Shown: positions 46,184 to 56,038 of the stretch, one piece after another
Numbering within the stretch: position 1 is the first letter of the stretch
How the letters are laid out: each line of letters starts with the position of its first letter
Assembly: GCF_900141845.1 (NCBI RefSeq)
Contig: NZ_FQZB01000010.1
Location: 124,001-188,000, forward strand
Length of the DNA stretch: 64,000 nt
Direction of reading: 5' to 3'
Source: Clostridium cavendishii DSM 21758
GTDB lineage: Bacteria; Bacillota; Clostridia; Clostridiales; Clostridiaceae
Made by a program: the position numbers and the translations under genes
Notes under the pieces: model-generated
Database searches by the model: none
Seen by the model: only the letters and a program-made list of their open reading frames with translations
What the model was told of the DNA's origin: nothing

Positions 46184-48053
46184 ATTTCTCTCCACTCTCT
46201 TTTACTTCTATATAATTTAATATTTTATCCTTTATAATAGTAAAATCTTTCTTTCTAACATTAGCTTTTCTTTGAAGTTCCCAAAGTCTTATCTCTGTAT
46301 TGTTGTTTATTAAAGAATCTATTATATTTTTGCACCTTCTAAGCTGAAATTCTTCCTTGGTTTCTAGTATTTTGTTTAAATATTCCTTACTTTTAGGCAA
46401 TTTGTCTATATTCTTATCCAATGCTGCAAGCAATCTTGTCTTTTTACCTAAAATGTTTTTAGTTATTCTTACAGGATTTTTATCATTTATAAGCTTATTA
46501 TAAGTAGCTTTTAATATGGTTAATATTTCTCTATCCCTCTTATTCCAATCAACTACCTTTGTCTTATTTTCTTTCATTTTTAAAGATGGTAGCTGCTTGT
46601 ATAGCCATTCTTTATCACGCCTATATAGATACATATATTCTTTCTGGCATAATTTCCGTATTTCTGTTCTTGTAGCATTTTTATTTACCTCTATATATTT
46701 CAATAAATTTGATTTATAAATTTCACTCTTATAAATTATCTTATTATTTTTTTCAACTTCGCCGTCTTTTTTAATAGCGAAATTTAATATCTTTTCTTTA
46801 AATTTCAATATAGTTTTAGGATCACAATTCATAAGCCTTGATAACTCTCTTAAACTATATCTTTCATCTTTTAAATACTCTTCTAACTTGGTTTCCCAAA
46901 CCACACCAAAAGCTTTTATTCTACCTATTTTATATCTATCATCCTTTGTTTTATCTGGTCCCTTTCTTGAATATATAAAACCACATTCACATTTAAATGT
47001 TCCTACTGGAACTCTTGTTTTATAATCCTCTGTTATTTTCAAATCCGTTACAACATTTCTTCTATACTGATTAGAAGCTTTATTTAAACAAGGCCAAGGC
47101 CCTTTACCAAAAGGCTTAAACTCATCTTTAAAACTTGAAAAAAAGTGTTCTATGTCACCATCTAAAAAATTTATTAATAACAAATGTCTTATAGGATGTA
47201 CTGTTCTTTTTAAGTTTCTTGTTATAACTCTAAGCCAATTATATTCATCATCATTATCTATATTTGATTCCATTAAATCTAAAAATTCTTTTCCATAAAA
47301 CGCTATAAACTCTTCATATAAATCTTGTTGCTTAACTCTCTTAGTTGTTGTAGTTAAAGCTTTAGCATAAAGAATATCTTTATATTTATCTAATAACCGT
47401 TCTTTTGATATCTTACTTAAATCATGTTCCAATAAATAATAAGCATCTTTAGCTAATTTATATAACTTGTCATACTGTTTATTATTTATAATTTGTATAT
47501 TCCTAAACTCCAATAAATTTTTATTCAATCTTATGAATTCAATCCTGCTTGAATTTGTTTTATCCACAGAATATTGTTTTAGTTCTGCACCATCATGTGG
47601 ACAAATAAAAACTCCTTGTAGTTGATGTTCTCTATGAATATAAACTTCTCCATACTTTTCAATTTCACCTTTAGCACAACAAGGACAATAGTAAATTGAC
47701 GTTTTTCTACATATACTCCCAGCCACCATTCCTATCTTGGTGTATAACCCACCACCATCTTTATATTTGATTTCATCTAAAAGTTCTGTCTTTCTTTTAG
47801 TTGGTAGAAATGGACTATAATACGGAAATACAGTATGCTTCATGATTATATTTTCAGCCGTATACTTCTCTCCTAAATTATTAGCTAATTGTTCTATATT
47901 GCTACCTATTTCTAAACTAGGTATAATACTTCTCTTACCAAATAACTCCTCTAAAGTATCTTTATAATCTATATTTCCACTATAATAGTGATATCTTGCA
48001 ATTGATGAATATATAAGTTCGTTTTTATAAGGGTCAGTAAAAAAATGTAACAT
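46164..48053 (-). CDS. tnsD: target-selection protein TnsD (TniQ family)
   Basis: 629 residues. The N-terminal TniQ domain (LHFFTDPYKNELIYSSIARYHYYSG) contains a zinc finger CPCC...HREHQLQG...CPHDG (about 122-160). The long C-terminal part has several HTH-like segments (YSLRELSRLMNCDPKTILKF). TnsD binds the 3' end of glmS and calls TnsABC there, which fits the insertion seen. It lies 55 bases after tnsC. Confidence 0.92.
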   Translation of the reverse strand: MLHFFTDPYKNELIYSSIARYHYYSGNIDYKDTLEELFGKRSIIPSLEIGSNIEQLANNLGEKYTAENIIMKHTVFPYYSPFLPTKRKTELLDEIKYKDGGGLYTKIGMVAGSICRKTSIYYCPCCAKGEIEKYGEVYIHREHQLQGVFICPHDGAELKQYSVDKTNSSRIEFIRLNKNLLEFRNIQIINNKQYDKLYKLAKDAYYLLEHDLSKISKERLLDKYKDILYAKALTTTTKRVKQQDLYEEFIAFYGKEFLDLMESNIDNDDEYNWLRVITRNLKRTVHPIRHLLLINFLDGDIEHFFSSFKDEFKPFGKGPWPCLNKASNQYRRNVVTDLKITEDYKTRVPVGTFKCECGFIYSRKGPDKTKDDRYKIGRIKAFGVVWETKLEEYLKDERYSLRELSRLMNCDPKTILKFKEKILNFAIKKDGEVEKNNKIIYKSEIYKSNLLKYIEVNKNATRTEIRKLCQKEYMYLYRRDKEWLYKQLPSLKMKENKTKVVDWNKRDREILTILKATYNKLINDKNPVRITKNILGKKTRLLAALDKNIDKLPKSKEYLNKILETKEEFQLRRCKNIIDSLINNNTEIRLWELQRKANVRKKDFTIIKDKILNYIEVKESGEKYEKESS

Positions 48054-48108
48054 AGTTTATTCTCCTTTATATACATTTTAAAACCGCCCATTCCCCTTTT
48101 TAGAATTA

Positions 48109-49800
48109 TTATTTAACCATTAAAAATTCATCCACTGGATTTTTAATATATCCCTCTTTTTTCAAAACATCATATGGATGTTTTTCACTTTTAATTGCCT
48201 TTTCATATAGAAATATCAATCCTTCTTGATTAATATACTTTTCCTTTTTATCTTTATCTATTTTTTTCTTTTCATTTAAATCAATTAACACCTTCAACGC
48301 CTTAGTTTTTATATTATTATATTCTTCTTCTACTGGTAATTGCTCTACTATCTTTTCACATTGTTTTCTTATTTCTACATTATCCAGTTCATCAAGAATA
48401 CCAATTTCAGATATCTCAATAGCTAAATTTTCTACTGTATTTCTTCTTTTAAGTTCAATAGTATTTTTTCGCTCTTTAAATAGCTCCTGAATTTTACCTT
48501 CTAATTCAATATTTCTTTTATAATTTAAGGATAGATTATCTAAATTTATAATTATATCATCATATTTTCGTATTTCTTCGATATTATTATTTCTAAGTGC
48601 TTTTATCATAGGTTGAATTGTATACAAATCTTCTTTTGCTGTAGATCTTATAAGTTCAACAGTTATTTCTTCCTTCTCCTCAGATAGCGCTCTTTCCTGA
48701 GTTAATATAAATAAATTCACTGCAACCGCTGTAATACCTTGACATTCATCATAAAAAGCATTTGCTATATTTTGGTTTAATTCAGTATTTTGCTTTAAAC
48801 AATTATAATCCCATAAGCACTCTAGAAAAAGTTCCCATTCATCACTATCTTTGGCCATTCTATCCCACATTATAGTTCCTTCACTTGTAGCCCTACGTGC
48901 CTGTCTAAAATTGCCGTCAAATATTTTCTGTGCTTTAGACGTTCCAATTAATATAGTTGGAATACCTACTGTATTACTTAATGTAACAAAAAAGTTTAGC
49001 ATTTCATCCATATCGTTTTTAGAATTAAGTAAATGTTGAATTTCGTCTATTACAAGGACTCCTATTCCATATATACTTGCTAGAGAAGTCATATGAAGCA
49101 TCATACTAGATGTGATTCTGTTAGAATAACCAAACTTCTCTAAATACCTAGTTCCTAGTAAATCGTCCACTGCCTTAAAAAAACTTTTACATAAAACTGA
49201 TAAACTTCCATCGTAAGGACAATCTATTTTTAACCATGTAATCTGAGTTCTACTAAAATGTTCTCCCTTATATTCTGTATGCATTATTACTTGAGGATAC
49301 ATAAGCAACAATCTCTCTATTGCTGTAGTTTTCCCTATACCTGAAATGCCTATTATAGCCATACTATCTGCTGTAGAACGTATATTAACCATTCTTTCTT
49401 TCAATATTCTATCTTCATATACATTCTCATCTCTAATTTCATTTATTATTCGCAATCGTTCTAAATAGCTTTTATCTAAAGGATTTCTTGCTAAATATCC
49501 TCTCCTTATAAGAGTAGATAAGCGTCTTTCCACTATAAAATGAACTGGTAATGGTTGTATGAAATGTTTAGCCCTTTTAATAATATGGTATCGTAAGTTT
49601 GAAGGTTTATTTTTATCTGCTCTACTAATTATTGGAGTAACACTAAATTTATTGATTACATCATCTTCTGTGAATATATTAGGCAAAGATTCTATAAGAG
49701 GATTATTAGCATATTCAACTATTTCTTGTTCCTTATAAACAGCATCTTCTACAAGACCTTTAAGAATTATAATATTTTCATTATTTTTCACGATTCTCAT
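48109..49800 (-). CDS. tnsC: transposition regulator TnsC (AAA+ ATPase)
   Basis: 563 residues. Walker A GISGIGKTTA (151-160), Walker B VLVIDEIQHLL (Asp252-Glu253), sensor-like LIGTSKA. It links the target complex to the TnsAB transposase and enforces target immunity in Tn7. It overlaps tnsB by 20 bases. GTG 49791 has better spacing to AAGAGGG than ATG 49800, so the start may be three codons later. Confidence 0.93.
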   Translation of the reverse strand: MRIVKNNENIIILKGLVEDAVYKEQEIVEYANNPLIESLPNIFTEDDVINKFSVTPIISRADKNKPSNLRYHIIKRAKHFIQPLPVHFIVERRLSTLIRRGYLARNPLDKSYLERLRIINEIRDENVYEDRILKERMVNIRSTADSMAIIGISGIGKTTAIERLLLMYPQVIMHTEYKGEHFSRTQITWLKIDCPYDGSLSVLCKSFFKAVDDLLGTRYLEKFGYSNRITSSMMLHMTSLASIYGIGVLVIDEIQHLLNSKNDMDEMLNFFVTLSNTVGIPTILIGTSKAQKIFDGNFRQARRATSEGTIMWDRMAKDSDEWELFLECLWDYNCLKQNTELNQNIANAFYDECQGITAVAVNLFILTQERALSEEKEEITVELIRSTAKEDLYTIQPMIKALRNNNIEEIRKYDDIIINLDNLSLNYKRNIELEGKIQELFKERKNTIELKRRNTVENLAIEISEIGILDELDNVEIRKQCEKIVEQLPVEEEYNNIKTKALKVLIDLNEKKKIDKDKKEKYINQEGLIFLYEKAIKSEKHPYDVLKKEGYIKNPVDEFLMVK

Positions 49801-51940
49801 CCCTCTTTTTTCTTAACTTGTCAATTAATCTAGATTTACTTGTTGAGTTATTACTAATTTCATTATCTTTAATTATTGGTAATTCTATAACTTCTCCTTT
49901 ATTATTAAAATTTAGCTCCTCGCCTAATATAAAAACCTCACTATTTCTATTAATTTCTTTCTCAACTGCTCTATTATTTCTTATATTTTTTATCTTTGCA
50001 CTTTTACTATTAACTTCTGTAGCTACCTCATTCTTTTCTTGTTTAGCTTTTTTAACTATTTCATTTATTTCAGTATCCAAATCGATTTTATTTTGTATTT
50101 GAGTTTGTTTTTCCATAGCTTTTAACCTAGCAATATAGTTAAAATTAAACTCTATTTCCTCTAAAATAAGATCACTATACTGTTTGCTAGGTTCTAGTAA
50201 ATAACAGGTTTCAAATGTATTATCAACATCATTTTGAATATATATATTATTCATATCTCTAGGATCATATATTACCTCTATACTTCTTCCATTGCCTTTT
50301 AAAAACCACTGTTCATTTATAGCTTTTTGAGAACCATAAAATAATCCTTTAAACTTTATTCCGGCTCTAGATATTGTTGCATTATCTCTTGGTAATACAT
50401 TAATTCTAAAACTCTCTCTATCTACAATTCTTAATCTACCTTTCTTATTTTCTATTCCCCAATTCCATAGGTTTAATGGTATAGGAATGACTCCATCTAT
50501 CATCATATTCCTCGTAATTTGATACTTATCATTAATTTTACTATTATGAGTTAATATCAAATTTATATATATTTGAGTAAATTCTGGTAATGTAAGTGTA
50601 GCATCTAATCTATAATCCTCATCTCCTCTTTTTCTATATTCCTTTTGTATAGCTCCTGGTGCTTTATGTTTTATTTCAGTATTTAATATTCTAAAATGCC
50701 TTTCAACAATTCCTTTTAAATCTCCACGATATGAAGGTGTAGTTTCAAATTTCACATTTAGATTATTTATTAAATTCTTAGCGCAATAGCTTTCGCCTTC
50801 ACCTCTATCAGATATTATTATTTCTGGTAGATGTTTTGCTGGCCATTCATCTTCTGTTATAGTTATGTCATATTTATTGCAAAACTCAACTTTATCAGCT
50901 ACCATATTATCAAGCGCCATCATAGCTCCTATCCAAGATGGTCCTTCTAATCCAACATATATACCAGTTACAAGCCTAGAAAACACATCTATAATTGCAT
51001 AAACTACAGGTCTCCCTATTATCCTACTTCTATCTAACTCACTCACTAAATAAACATCTGCTATAGTTGCATCTATTTGAAACTTTGTTCCTGGTCCTTC
51101 TGTTTCTAAAGTAGAATTGCTTAAAATAGGTCTAGCTGTAAGTTCATACTGTTTAGCCCCATCTCTGAATATAATATCCTTCTTTATGTTTTCATTCTTT
51201 TTAAACCAGTAATAGAACTGATCATAAGTTGGAATTTGCGAAATAGGCCAAACTTTATACTTATATTCTCCATTTTCCATAACCTTATTTGAAAAAAAAT
51301 CTTTTAGAATATATTCATAAGTTTCTTTTATACTTATTTTATTTGCCTTTCTATAATACCTGTTTACAGCAACCTCAAACTGTAGTTTTATTTCATCTGT
51401 TATATTTATTCCATTTGAATTATCATCATAAATATGCTTTTTAGGTCTACCAACCTTACTTTCCTTCAGTTTTTTTTCTTTTCCTTTTCCTCCAGAATTT
51501 CTATAATCAGAAAGCAAGGAGTTCTTTGTCATCCCTCGTTGAAAAAATCTACAAAACATTCTTCTTAGTGTTGATATATTAATACTATAATCTTTGGAAA
51601 TTTGTCTTAATATTTTGTGTCTTTTTATTTCATCTACTATATCTAATTTATTTGTATTCCATGTATCATTTATAATTTTCCAATTAGCATCTCTTTTTTC
51701 TTTTTCTATTTCTGATAATCTATCTTCCTCTATATTTCTTAAATAAGGATCACTTACTGGTATAAGTATCTTACTTTCTATTTCTTCATTTATTTTATTA
51801 AAAGTTCCTAACTTAGGCATATCTGAATCTTTATCAATATCCACATAATAAACATTTTCTCTTTCATTATCTATATAAATTACTCTTATTCGCTCTTCAT
51901 CACCATTAATATATTTTAAAACCATATTCTCTAAAATCAC
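49781..51940 (-). CDS. tnsB: DDE transposase TnsB
   Basis: 719 residues. The catalytic triad is Asp290 (FQIDATIADV), Asp378 (IISDRGEGE) and Glu413 (GIVERHFR), with the standard 35-residue D-E distance. N-terminal HTH segments bind the end repeats; a charged C-terminus would contact TnsC. It joins the 3' ends of the element to the target. Overlaps tnsA by four bases. Confidence 0.95.
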   Translation of the reverse strand: MILENMVLKYINGDEERIRVIYIDNERENVYYVDIDKDSDMPKLGTFNKINEEIESKILIPVSDPYLRNIEEDRLSEIEKEKRDANWKIINDTWNTNKLDIVDEIKRHKILRQISKDYSINISTLRRMFCRFFQRGMTKNSLLSDYRNSGGKGKEKKLKESKVGRPKKHIYDDNSNGINITDEIKLQFEVAVNRYYRKANKISIKETYEYILKDFFSNKVMENGEYKYKVWPISQIPTYDQFYYWFKKNENIKKDIIFRDGAKQYELTARPILSNSTLETEGPGTKFQIDATIADVYLVSELDRSRIIGRPVVYAIIDVFSRLVTGIYVGLEGPSWIGAMMALDNMVADKVEFCNKYDITITEDEWPAKHLPEIIISDRGEGESYCAKNLINNLNVKFETTPSYRGDLKGIVERHFRILNTEIKHKAPGAIQKEYRKRGDEDYRLDATLTLPEFTQIYINLILTHNSKINDKYQITRNMMIDGVIPIPLNLWNWGIENKKGRLRIVDRESFRINVLPRDNATISRAGIKFKGLFYGSQKAINEQWFLKGNGRSIEVIYDPRDMNNIYIQNDVDNTFETCYLLEPSKQYSDLILEEIEFNFNYIARLKAMEKQTQIQNKIDLDTEINEIVKKAKQEKNEVATEVNSKSAKIKNIRNNRAVEKEINRNSEVFILGEELNFNNKGEVIELPIIKDNEISNNSTSKSRLIDKLRKKRDENREK

Positions 51941-52767
51941 GATATATTAAACTCCTTACTTACTATTTTTTCTTTTAGACTTATATCCATTGATTTATTA
52001 ATATCTATCTCCTTAGTTATATCAACTTCAATAACTTTTCTAGCTAATAGATATTTAAATACAGATATTCCAGTTCCCTTTAGTAAACTCAAATCATTTT
52101 CAAACACCCTAGATATCTCTCTAATTGATATATTAGTATCAGATATTCTTCTAATGTATTCTAAAATTATATCTTGAATTTCCATTTCATCTAAATCAAT
52201 AAAAACATCTAAATTACTTATATCATAATAAGAATGGAAGAATTTTATATTTTGAGCTACAGTTTTATTAATCTCCTCATTTGTAACAATACCCCAATCT
52301 ATACCTTTTCTCTCCCAATAAACTCTCTCTATTTCAAACTTTTCTAACACTCTCTTATTACACAAATCATCTTTAGACTTAACTGTTCTTGCTAAATCCA
52401 AATTATTATTTTGAGTTATAAAAAAATCTGTTGTCATAACTATATATTCATTTGTCCTTGGATTTTTAGGATGCTCTATTCCTAACTCATTTGCTATTTG
52501 TAACGTTTCTTCTATTGGTAAAAGTGGATATTGTTCTCTTATGTCTATTACACTATCAGCATATTCTAATATGTAAAAATAATTTGTTTCCATGTCAGAT
52601 AAAAAATCATGTTGTCTTTTTGTTTTTATCCCTTTTAATCTAGTGCTTCTTCCACTCGAAGATACATCCTGAATTAATATCCAAGGCTTATATTCTCCTA
52701 ACCTTCCAGTCCCTCTGCCTTCCTTTATTAACTTTTCAATTTTGTTTATCCTACTTCTTTTAGCCAT
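51937..52767 (-). CDS. tnsA: TnsA endonuclease
   Basis: 276 residues from ATG 52767 (MAKRSRINKIEK..., AAGGGTGA upstream; frame opens 13 codons earlier). The catalytic core has FYILEYADSVIDIREQYPL (Glu), TDFFITQNN (Asp) and ARTVKSKDDL (Lys). It cuts the 5' strands so that Tn7 moves by cut-and-paste. It is first in the operon but lies about 8.2 kb from the active right end, unlike Tn7, where tnsA adjoins that end. Confidence 0.93.
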   Translation of the reverse strand: MAKRSRINKIEKLIKEGRGTGRLGEYKPWILIQDVSSSGRSTRLKGIKTKRQHDFLSDMETNYFYILEYADSVIDIREQYPLLPIEETLQIANELGIEHPKNPRTNEYIVMTTDFFITQNNNLDLARTVKSKDDLCNKRVLEKFEIERVYWERKGIDWGIVTNEEINKTVAQNIKFFHSYYDISNLDVFIDLDEMEIQDIILEYIRRISDTNISIREISRVFENDLSLLKGTGISVFKYLLARKVIEVDITKEIDINKSMDISLKEKIVSKEFNIS

Positions 52768-52790
52768 ACTTTTCACCCTTTTAAAATAAA

Positions 52791-53110
52791 AAACTACACA
52801 CTTCAATTATTCTATTGAAATGTGTAGCTCTTTAATTATTTTTATCTATATTTATATTTAAACTTTTTGTGATAATCTTTCAAGGTCTGCTACTATAGTT
52901 TTAACTATATCTAATTTTCTTTTAGCATATTCCTTATCATTTAACTAATTCATCCCCATTTTCATACATCTTTCAATTTCTTTATACTCGTTTAATAATT
53001 TTACTAATTCTTCATTCATACAAATTCTACTATTAATTTTAATACTACACATCTTAATTATAGTATACTTCTAACAATATTTACTATTCAAACTTTTTCA
53101 GTTAATAATA
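52791..53110 (-). repeat. internal relic of a right-end block (copy B)
   Basis: Resembles 60636-60950 throughout: same hairpin (CTACACACTTCAA/TTGAAATGTGTAG), the same 53-codon frame, the same upstream ACTACACATCTTAATTA and one degenerate TnsB-type site TCAAACTTTTTCAGTTA (about 53091-53107). It looks like an older right end, with the further sites lost. Confidence 0.75.
52858..53019 (-). pseudogene. broken copy of the 53-residue gene
   Basis: The frame MNEELVKLLNEYKEIERCMK... matches the intact copy at 60694-60855 along its whole length, but codon 25 (Trp) is TAG at 52945-52947. The rest stays open. It lies right upstream of tnsA on the same strand. Confidence 0.85.
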
Positions 53111-53207
53111 GGAATATCTCTAATAAATATAATAAAAGTATATTTTAATCTATAGTTATTAATTTATAAAAATATTATAATTTCTATATTATATATATTT
53201 ATATAAT

Positions 53208-53236
53208 TTGATAATTTTTATCATATATGCTATTAT
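53208..53236 (+). promoter_or_regulatory. promoter of the PIWI-RE operon leader
   Basis: TTGATA (53208-53213), 17-base spacer, TATTAT (53231-53236). Start of transcription expected near 53243, some 300 bases before the first gene. Confidence 0.65.
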
Positions 53237-53242
53237 ATAGAA

Positions 53243-53471
53243 AACATTAAAATAAAAAAGCCTTTCAACTCCTATAGTATATACTTCGAACTATATCTTA
53301 TAGGCCAAAACCATTATGCGTAGTTAGCACATAAAAGCTTGTTAGAAAGAACTTCTTTATTACCAATATTTAATTAATATGTTTATTATAACAAATTATT
53401 AATTTAAATTCAAGTAATATAATTTTTTAAGCCTTTAAATGCTAGTAATATTAGTATTTAAAGGCTTTTTA
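53243..53471 (+). ncRNA. structured leader or small RNA of the PIWI-RE operon
   Basis: From the promoter to a strong terminator. Hairpins: CCTATA...TATAGG (53271-53303, closing on a TTCGAA-type loop) and TTATGC GTAGTTA GCACATAA (about 53312-53333). It ends in a terminator. No known riboswitch or RNA family is recognised. It is either an attenuator or a separate RNA of roughly 230 bases. Confidence 0.5.
53429..53471 (+). terminator. terminator inside the PIWI-RE operon leader
   Basis: AAGCCTTTAAAT and ATTTAAAGGCTT with an inner CTA/TAG pair, then TTTTT; about 80 bases before the first ATG. Confidence 0.8.
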
Positions 53472-53551
53472 CTTCATTTTTCATGCCTATATATTTACAT
53501 AAATAAAAATATATTCATTATTAACTCTCAAGATATTAAGGAGGCAATAAG

Positions 53552-56020
53552 ATGTCAAAAAAAGTAATTCAAGTTTTATCTTACAAAATAACAAATTCCT
53601 TTTTAGAAAATAATACTTTTAATATTTATTCAATAAATGGAGAACTTAAAGAAAGTATACTTGAAATAATTAAATTTCATACAAATGTACTTAATAAAAA
53701 TTGGGAAGATTTACGCCAGGATTGGAAATTCAAAAATCTAATAAACATACCTTATAAAATTAATTCAATATCACCATATAGAGTTTTTATATCTGATATT
53801 GATAATGCAAATCCACTTTTGTTTTGTGATAAGTCCTTAAATGAAGAAGAGATTCAAAGAATAAAATGGCTTTTATCAACTTCAGTTACAGATTATATTG
53901 AAGATAAATTCAAAAAAGATTTAAAAGACCATTTAGAAACCAAAAATTTAAAAACTACTAATTTTAATATAGATTTAGATTATAAAGGAGAAGCAACAAA
54001 AAATACTTTTATAAACAACAAAAATTTCACTTTAATCAAGATGTTATTTATGAAACATTTTTTAAACAAAAAGGTAAGGATAGGAACATGTGCTGAAGCT
54101 ATAGAAAATGCCAAAGAAATTTCTTTTTACCCTTCTTATAATGGCAAACATGAACTTGTAAGTGATATCATTGAAGCTTATAACTATAATAATCAATTAA
54201 AAAGATATGCGTTATTTATTACACCTAAAATAGAGGTAAGAAATTCTGAGCTTTATTTAAATATTATTATTGGAACAAAAGTAATCCTTGATAGCTATGA
54301 ACATGAAATTGGTAAAAAAACTGATTTAATAAAAAAAATTCATTATGGGAAAAATGAAAATTCAACGCTTTACATTTTCGATGGTGAACAATATATATCA
54401 GTTAAATTTTATACTAAAAAATCGGAAAATGATATCATTTATATATTTCCTAAATGGGAATATAGAGAAATTATTAAAAATTTAGAACAGACAACAAATA
54501 TTACATTTAATGACATTAAAAATTTCTTAAAAGATACTAACTCAAGAAATGATATGTTTTTATTACACAATCAATATAGATCAATTAAAGAAAAAAACCT
54601 TGTAAGTGATAGTCTACATAATAATGACAAACTGGATATTTCAAACTTCATCGTAGAAAATATTAAAGGTCTGGAAATCATTGATTCTGTATCTGAAATT
54701 GAAGTAGTTTATCCTTCAGAAATAAAAAAAACAGCACGAAATGGTAGCAAAATAGATTTATTGGTATCTTCTTACAAAGGTAAATACAATAGTTTCAATC
54801 TATATGTTATAAGAAAAAATAATAGTGAGATAATTAAACTTATAAATCAACTTTTTACATCAACCTCAGAAACTGAAAGTTTATTTACTAACTACGAAAA
54901 AGTCGAATCCCCCAATGAAAATATTTTCGTTGTAACCTTTAATAATAATGTTGCCATTACTATTAATATTATTGATATATGTAGCGATTATATACTAAAT
55001 GATACCTATGAAGGTGAAACTGTTGATGATAGAGCTAATCTAATTACTGAAGTTATTGGAGAAATACCTGTTAACTCTTTATTTTTAATTGAATTAGAAA
55101 TGATATCTGATAAAGCAGATGCAAAAAAAATAATAAGACAAGCTTTTATTAAACTAGGTTTTATTAATCAATTTATTATACCTTCAACAATGAATATAAA
55201 TAATTTGAAGCAAAGATTGTGTAAATTACTCCAATGCATAGGATTCTATAATGCATTAACGTATTTAGATGAAAAAACAGTATATACTTTTTCTTTTGTA
55301 GAAAGCGAGTCGCGTAAAGGAATTATTTTACCTTTTATAATAAAGATTACTGAGAAATCTATTCAAGTATCACCAGTTTTAAAAAATACACCTGTTAATT
55401 TTGTTAGTATAAATGAGATATATACTAACTTTTACAATTTAAAAAACTATACTTTTGATCTTCAAAAATGTAATATGCAAGAAATAGAAAATATTTTATT
55501 AATCAATCTTTTAGATATATTTAAAAATGATAACACAGAAAAAATACTTCTTTTGGAAGGTAATCAACTCAAAGAAACAGATTCTGATTTATTAAAAAAA
55601 ATCATCTCTATTTCAGATAATGTTGTAAAAATTGATTTATTAGATATCGAAGTAATTGTAAAAAATGCAACTAATGATGATTTAACTTTTACTCCAACAT
55701 TATTTTCACTTACTAATGATACCTTTGTTTCAATTGGAGATAAAACACAGTCCCAAAGAAAATCTTTAGTTTATGGTAGTAAATTGGTTAATTTTATGAA
55801 GAGAAAAACCAAAAACAAACCTGATGATAATATTGTTAATGGAGCATTTGGAATGTATCAAGATAGGCGAGCATTTGGAATAAAAATCATAAAAAACAAA
55901 ATGGATAAAATCTCTCTAGCTTCATTAATAAAATTGTCACGATTTAGACTAACATCCGAAATACATTGCAATGAAACAAGTTTCTATAATTATTTAACAT
56001 ACTTTAGTAAATATTTTTAA
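53552..56020 (+). CDS. PIWI-RE family protein (pPIWI_RE)
   Basis: 822 residues. The C-terminal half resembles the MID-PIWI part of pPIWI_RE proteins: ADAKKIIRQAFIKLGFINQF (about 520-540), an RNase-H-like strand KILLLEGNQLKETD (about 670), and SLTNDTFVSIGDKTQSQRKS before a helical C-terminus with SRFRLTSEIHCNETSF that may hold the family's Arg and Glu. The N-terminal half is poorly conserved. Known pPIWI_RE genes come with a REase and a DinG-type helicase, exactly as here. It probably binds nucleic acid guides; no DEDX slicer motif is evident. AAGGAGG before ATG. Confidence 0.65.
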   Translation: MSKKVIQVLSYKITNSFLENNTFNIYSINGELKESILEIIKFHTNVLNKNWEDLRQDWKFKNLINIPYKINSISPYRVFISDIDNANPLLFCDKSLNEEEIQRIKWLLSTSVTDYIEDKFKKDLKDHLETKNLKTTNFNIDLDYKGEATKNTFINNKNFTLIKMLFMKHFLNKKVRIGTCAEAIENAKEISFYPSYNGKHELVSDIIEAYNYNNQLKRYALFITPKIEVRNSELYLNIIIGTKVILDSYEHEIGKKTDLIKKIHYGKNENSTLYIFDGEQYISVKFYTKKSENDIIYIFPKWEYREIIKNLEQTTNITFNDIKNFLKDTNSRNDMFLLHNQYRSIKEKNLVSDSLHNNDKLDISNFIVENIKGLEIIDSVSEIEVVYPSEIKKTARNGSKIDLLVSSYKGKYNSFNLYVIRKNNSEIIKLINQLFTSTSETESLFTNYEKVESPNENIFVVTFNNNVAITINIIDICSDYILNDTYEGETVDDRANLITEVIGEIPVNSLFLIELEMISDKADAKKIIRQAFIKLGFINQFIIPSTMNINNLKQRLCKLLQCIGFYNALTYLDEKTVYTFSFVESESRKGIILPFIIKITEKSIQVSPVLKNTPVNFVSINEIYTNFYNLKNYTFDLQKCNMQEIENILLINLLDIFKNDNTEKILLLEGNQLKETDSDLLKKIISISDNVVKIDLLDIEVIVKNATNDDLTFTPTLFSLTNDTFVSIGDKTQSQRKSLVYGSKLVNFMKRKTKNKPDDNIVNGAFGMYQDRRAFGIKIIKNKMDKISLASLIKLSRFRLTSEIHCNETSFYNYLTYFSKYF

Positions 56021-56038
56021 TAGAGAGGAGTTACTACA

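Noticed and set aside
44660..52767. Possibility that the Tn7-like element is a CRISPR-associated transposon
   Set aside because: No cas genes or repeat-spacer array anywhere in the element; full tnsD and tnsE are present and the glmS site is used.
53243..53345. Leader of the PIWI-RE operon as a c-di-GMP, purine or T-box riboswitch
   Set aside because: None of the conserved core sequences of these classes could be found on either strand.
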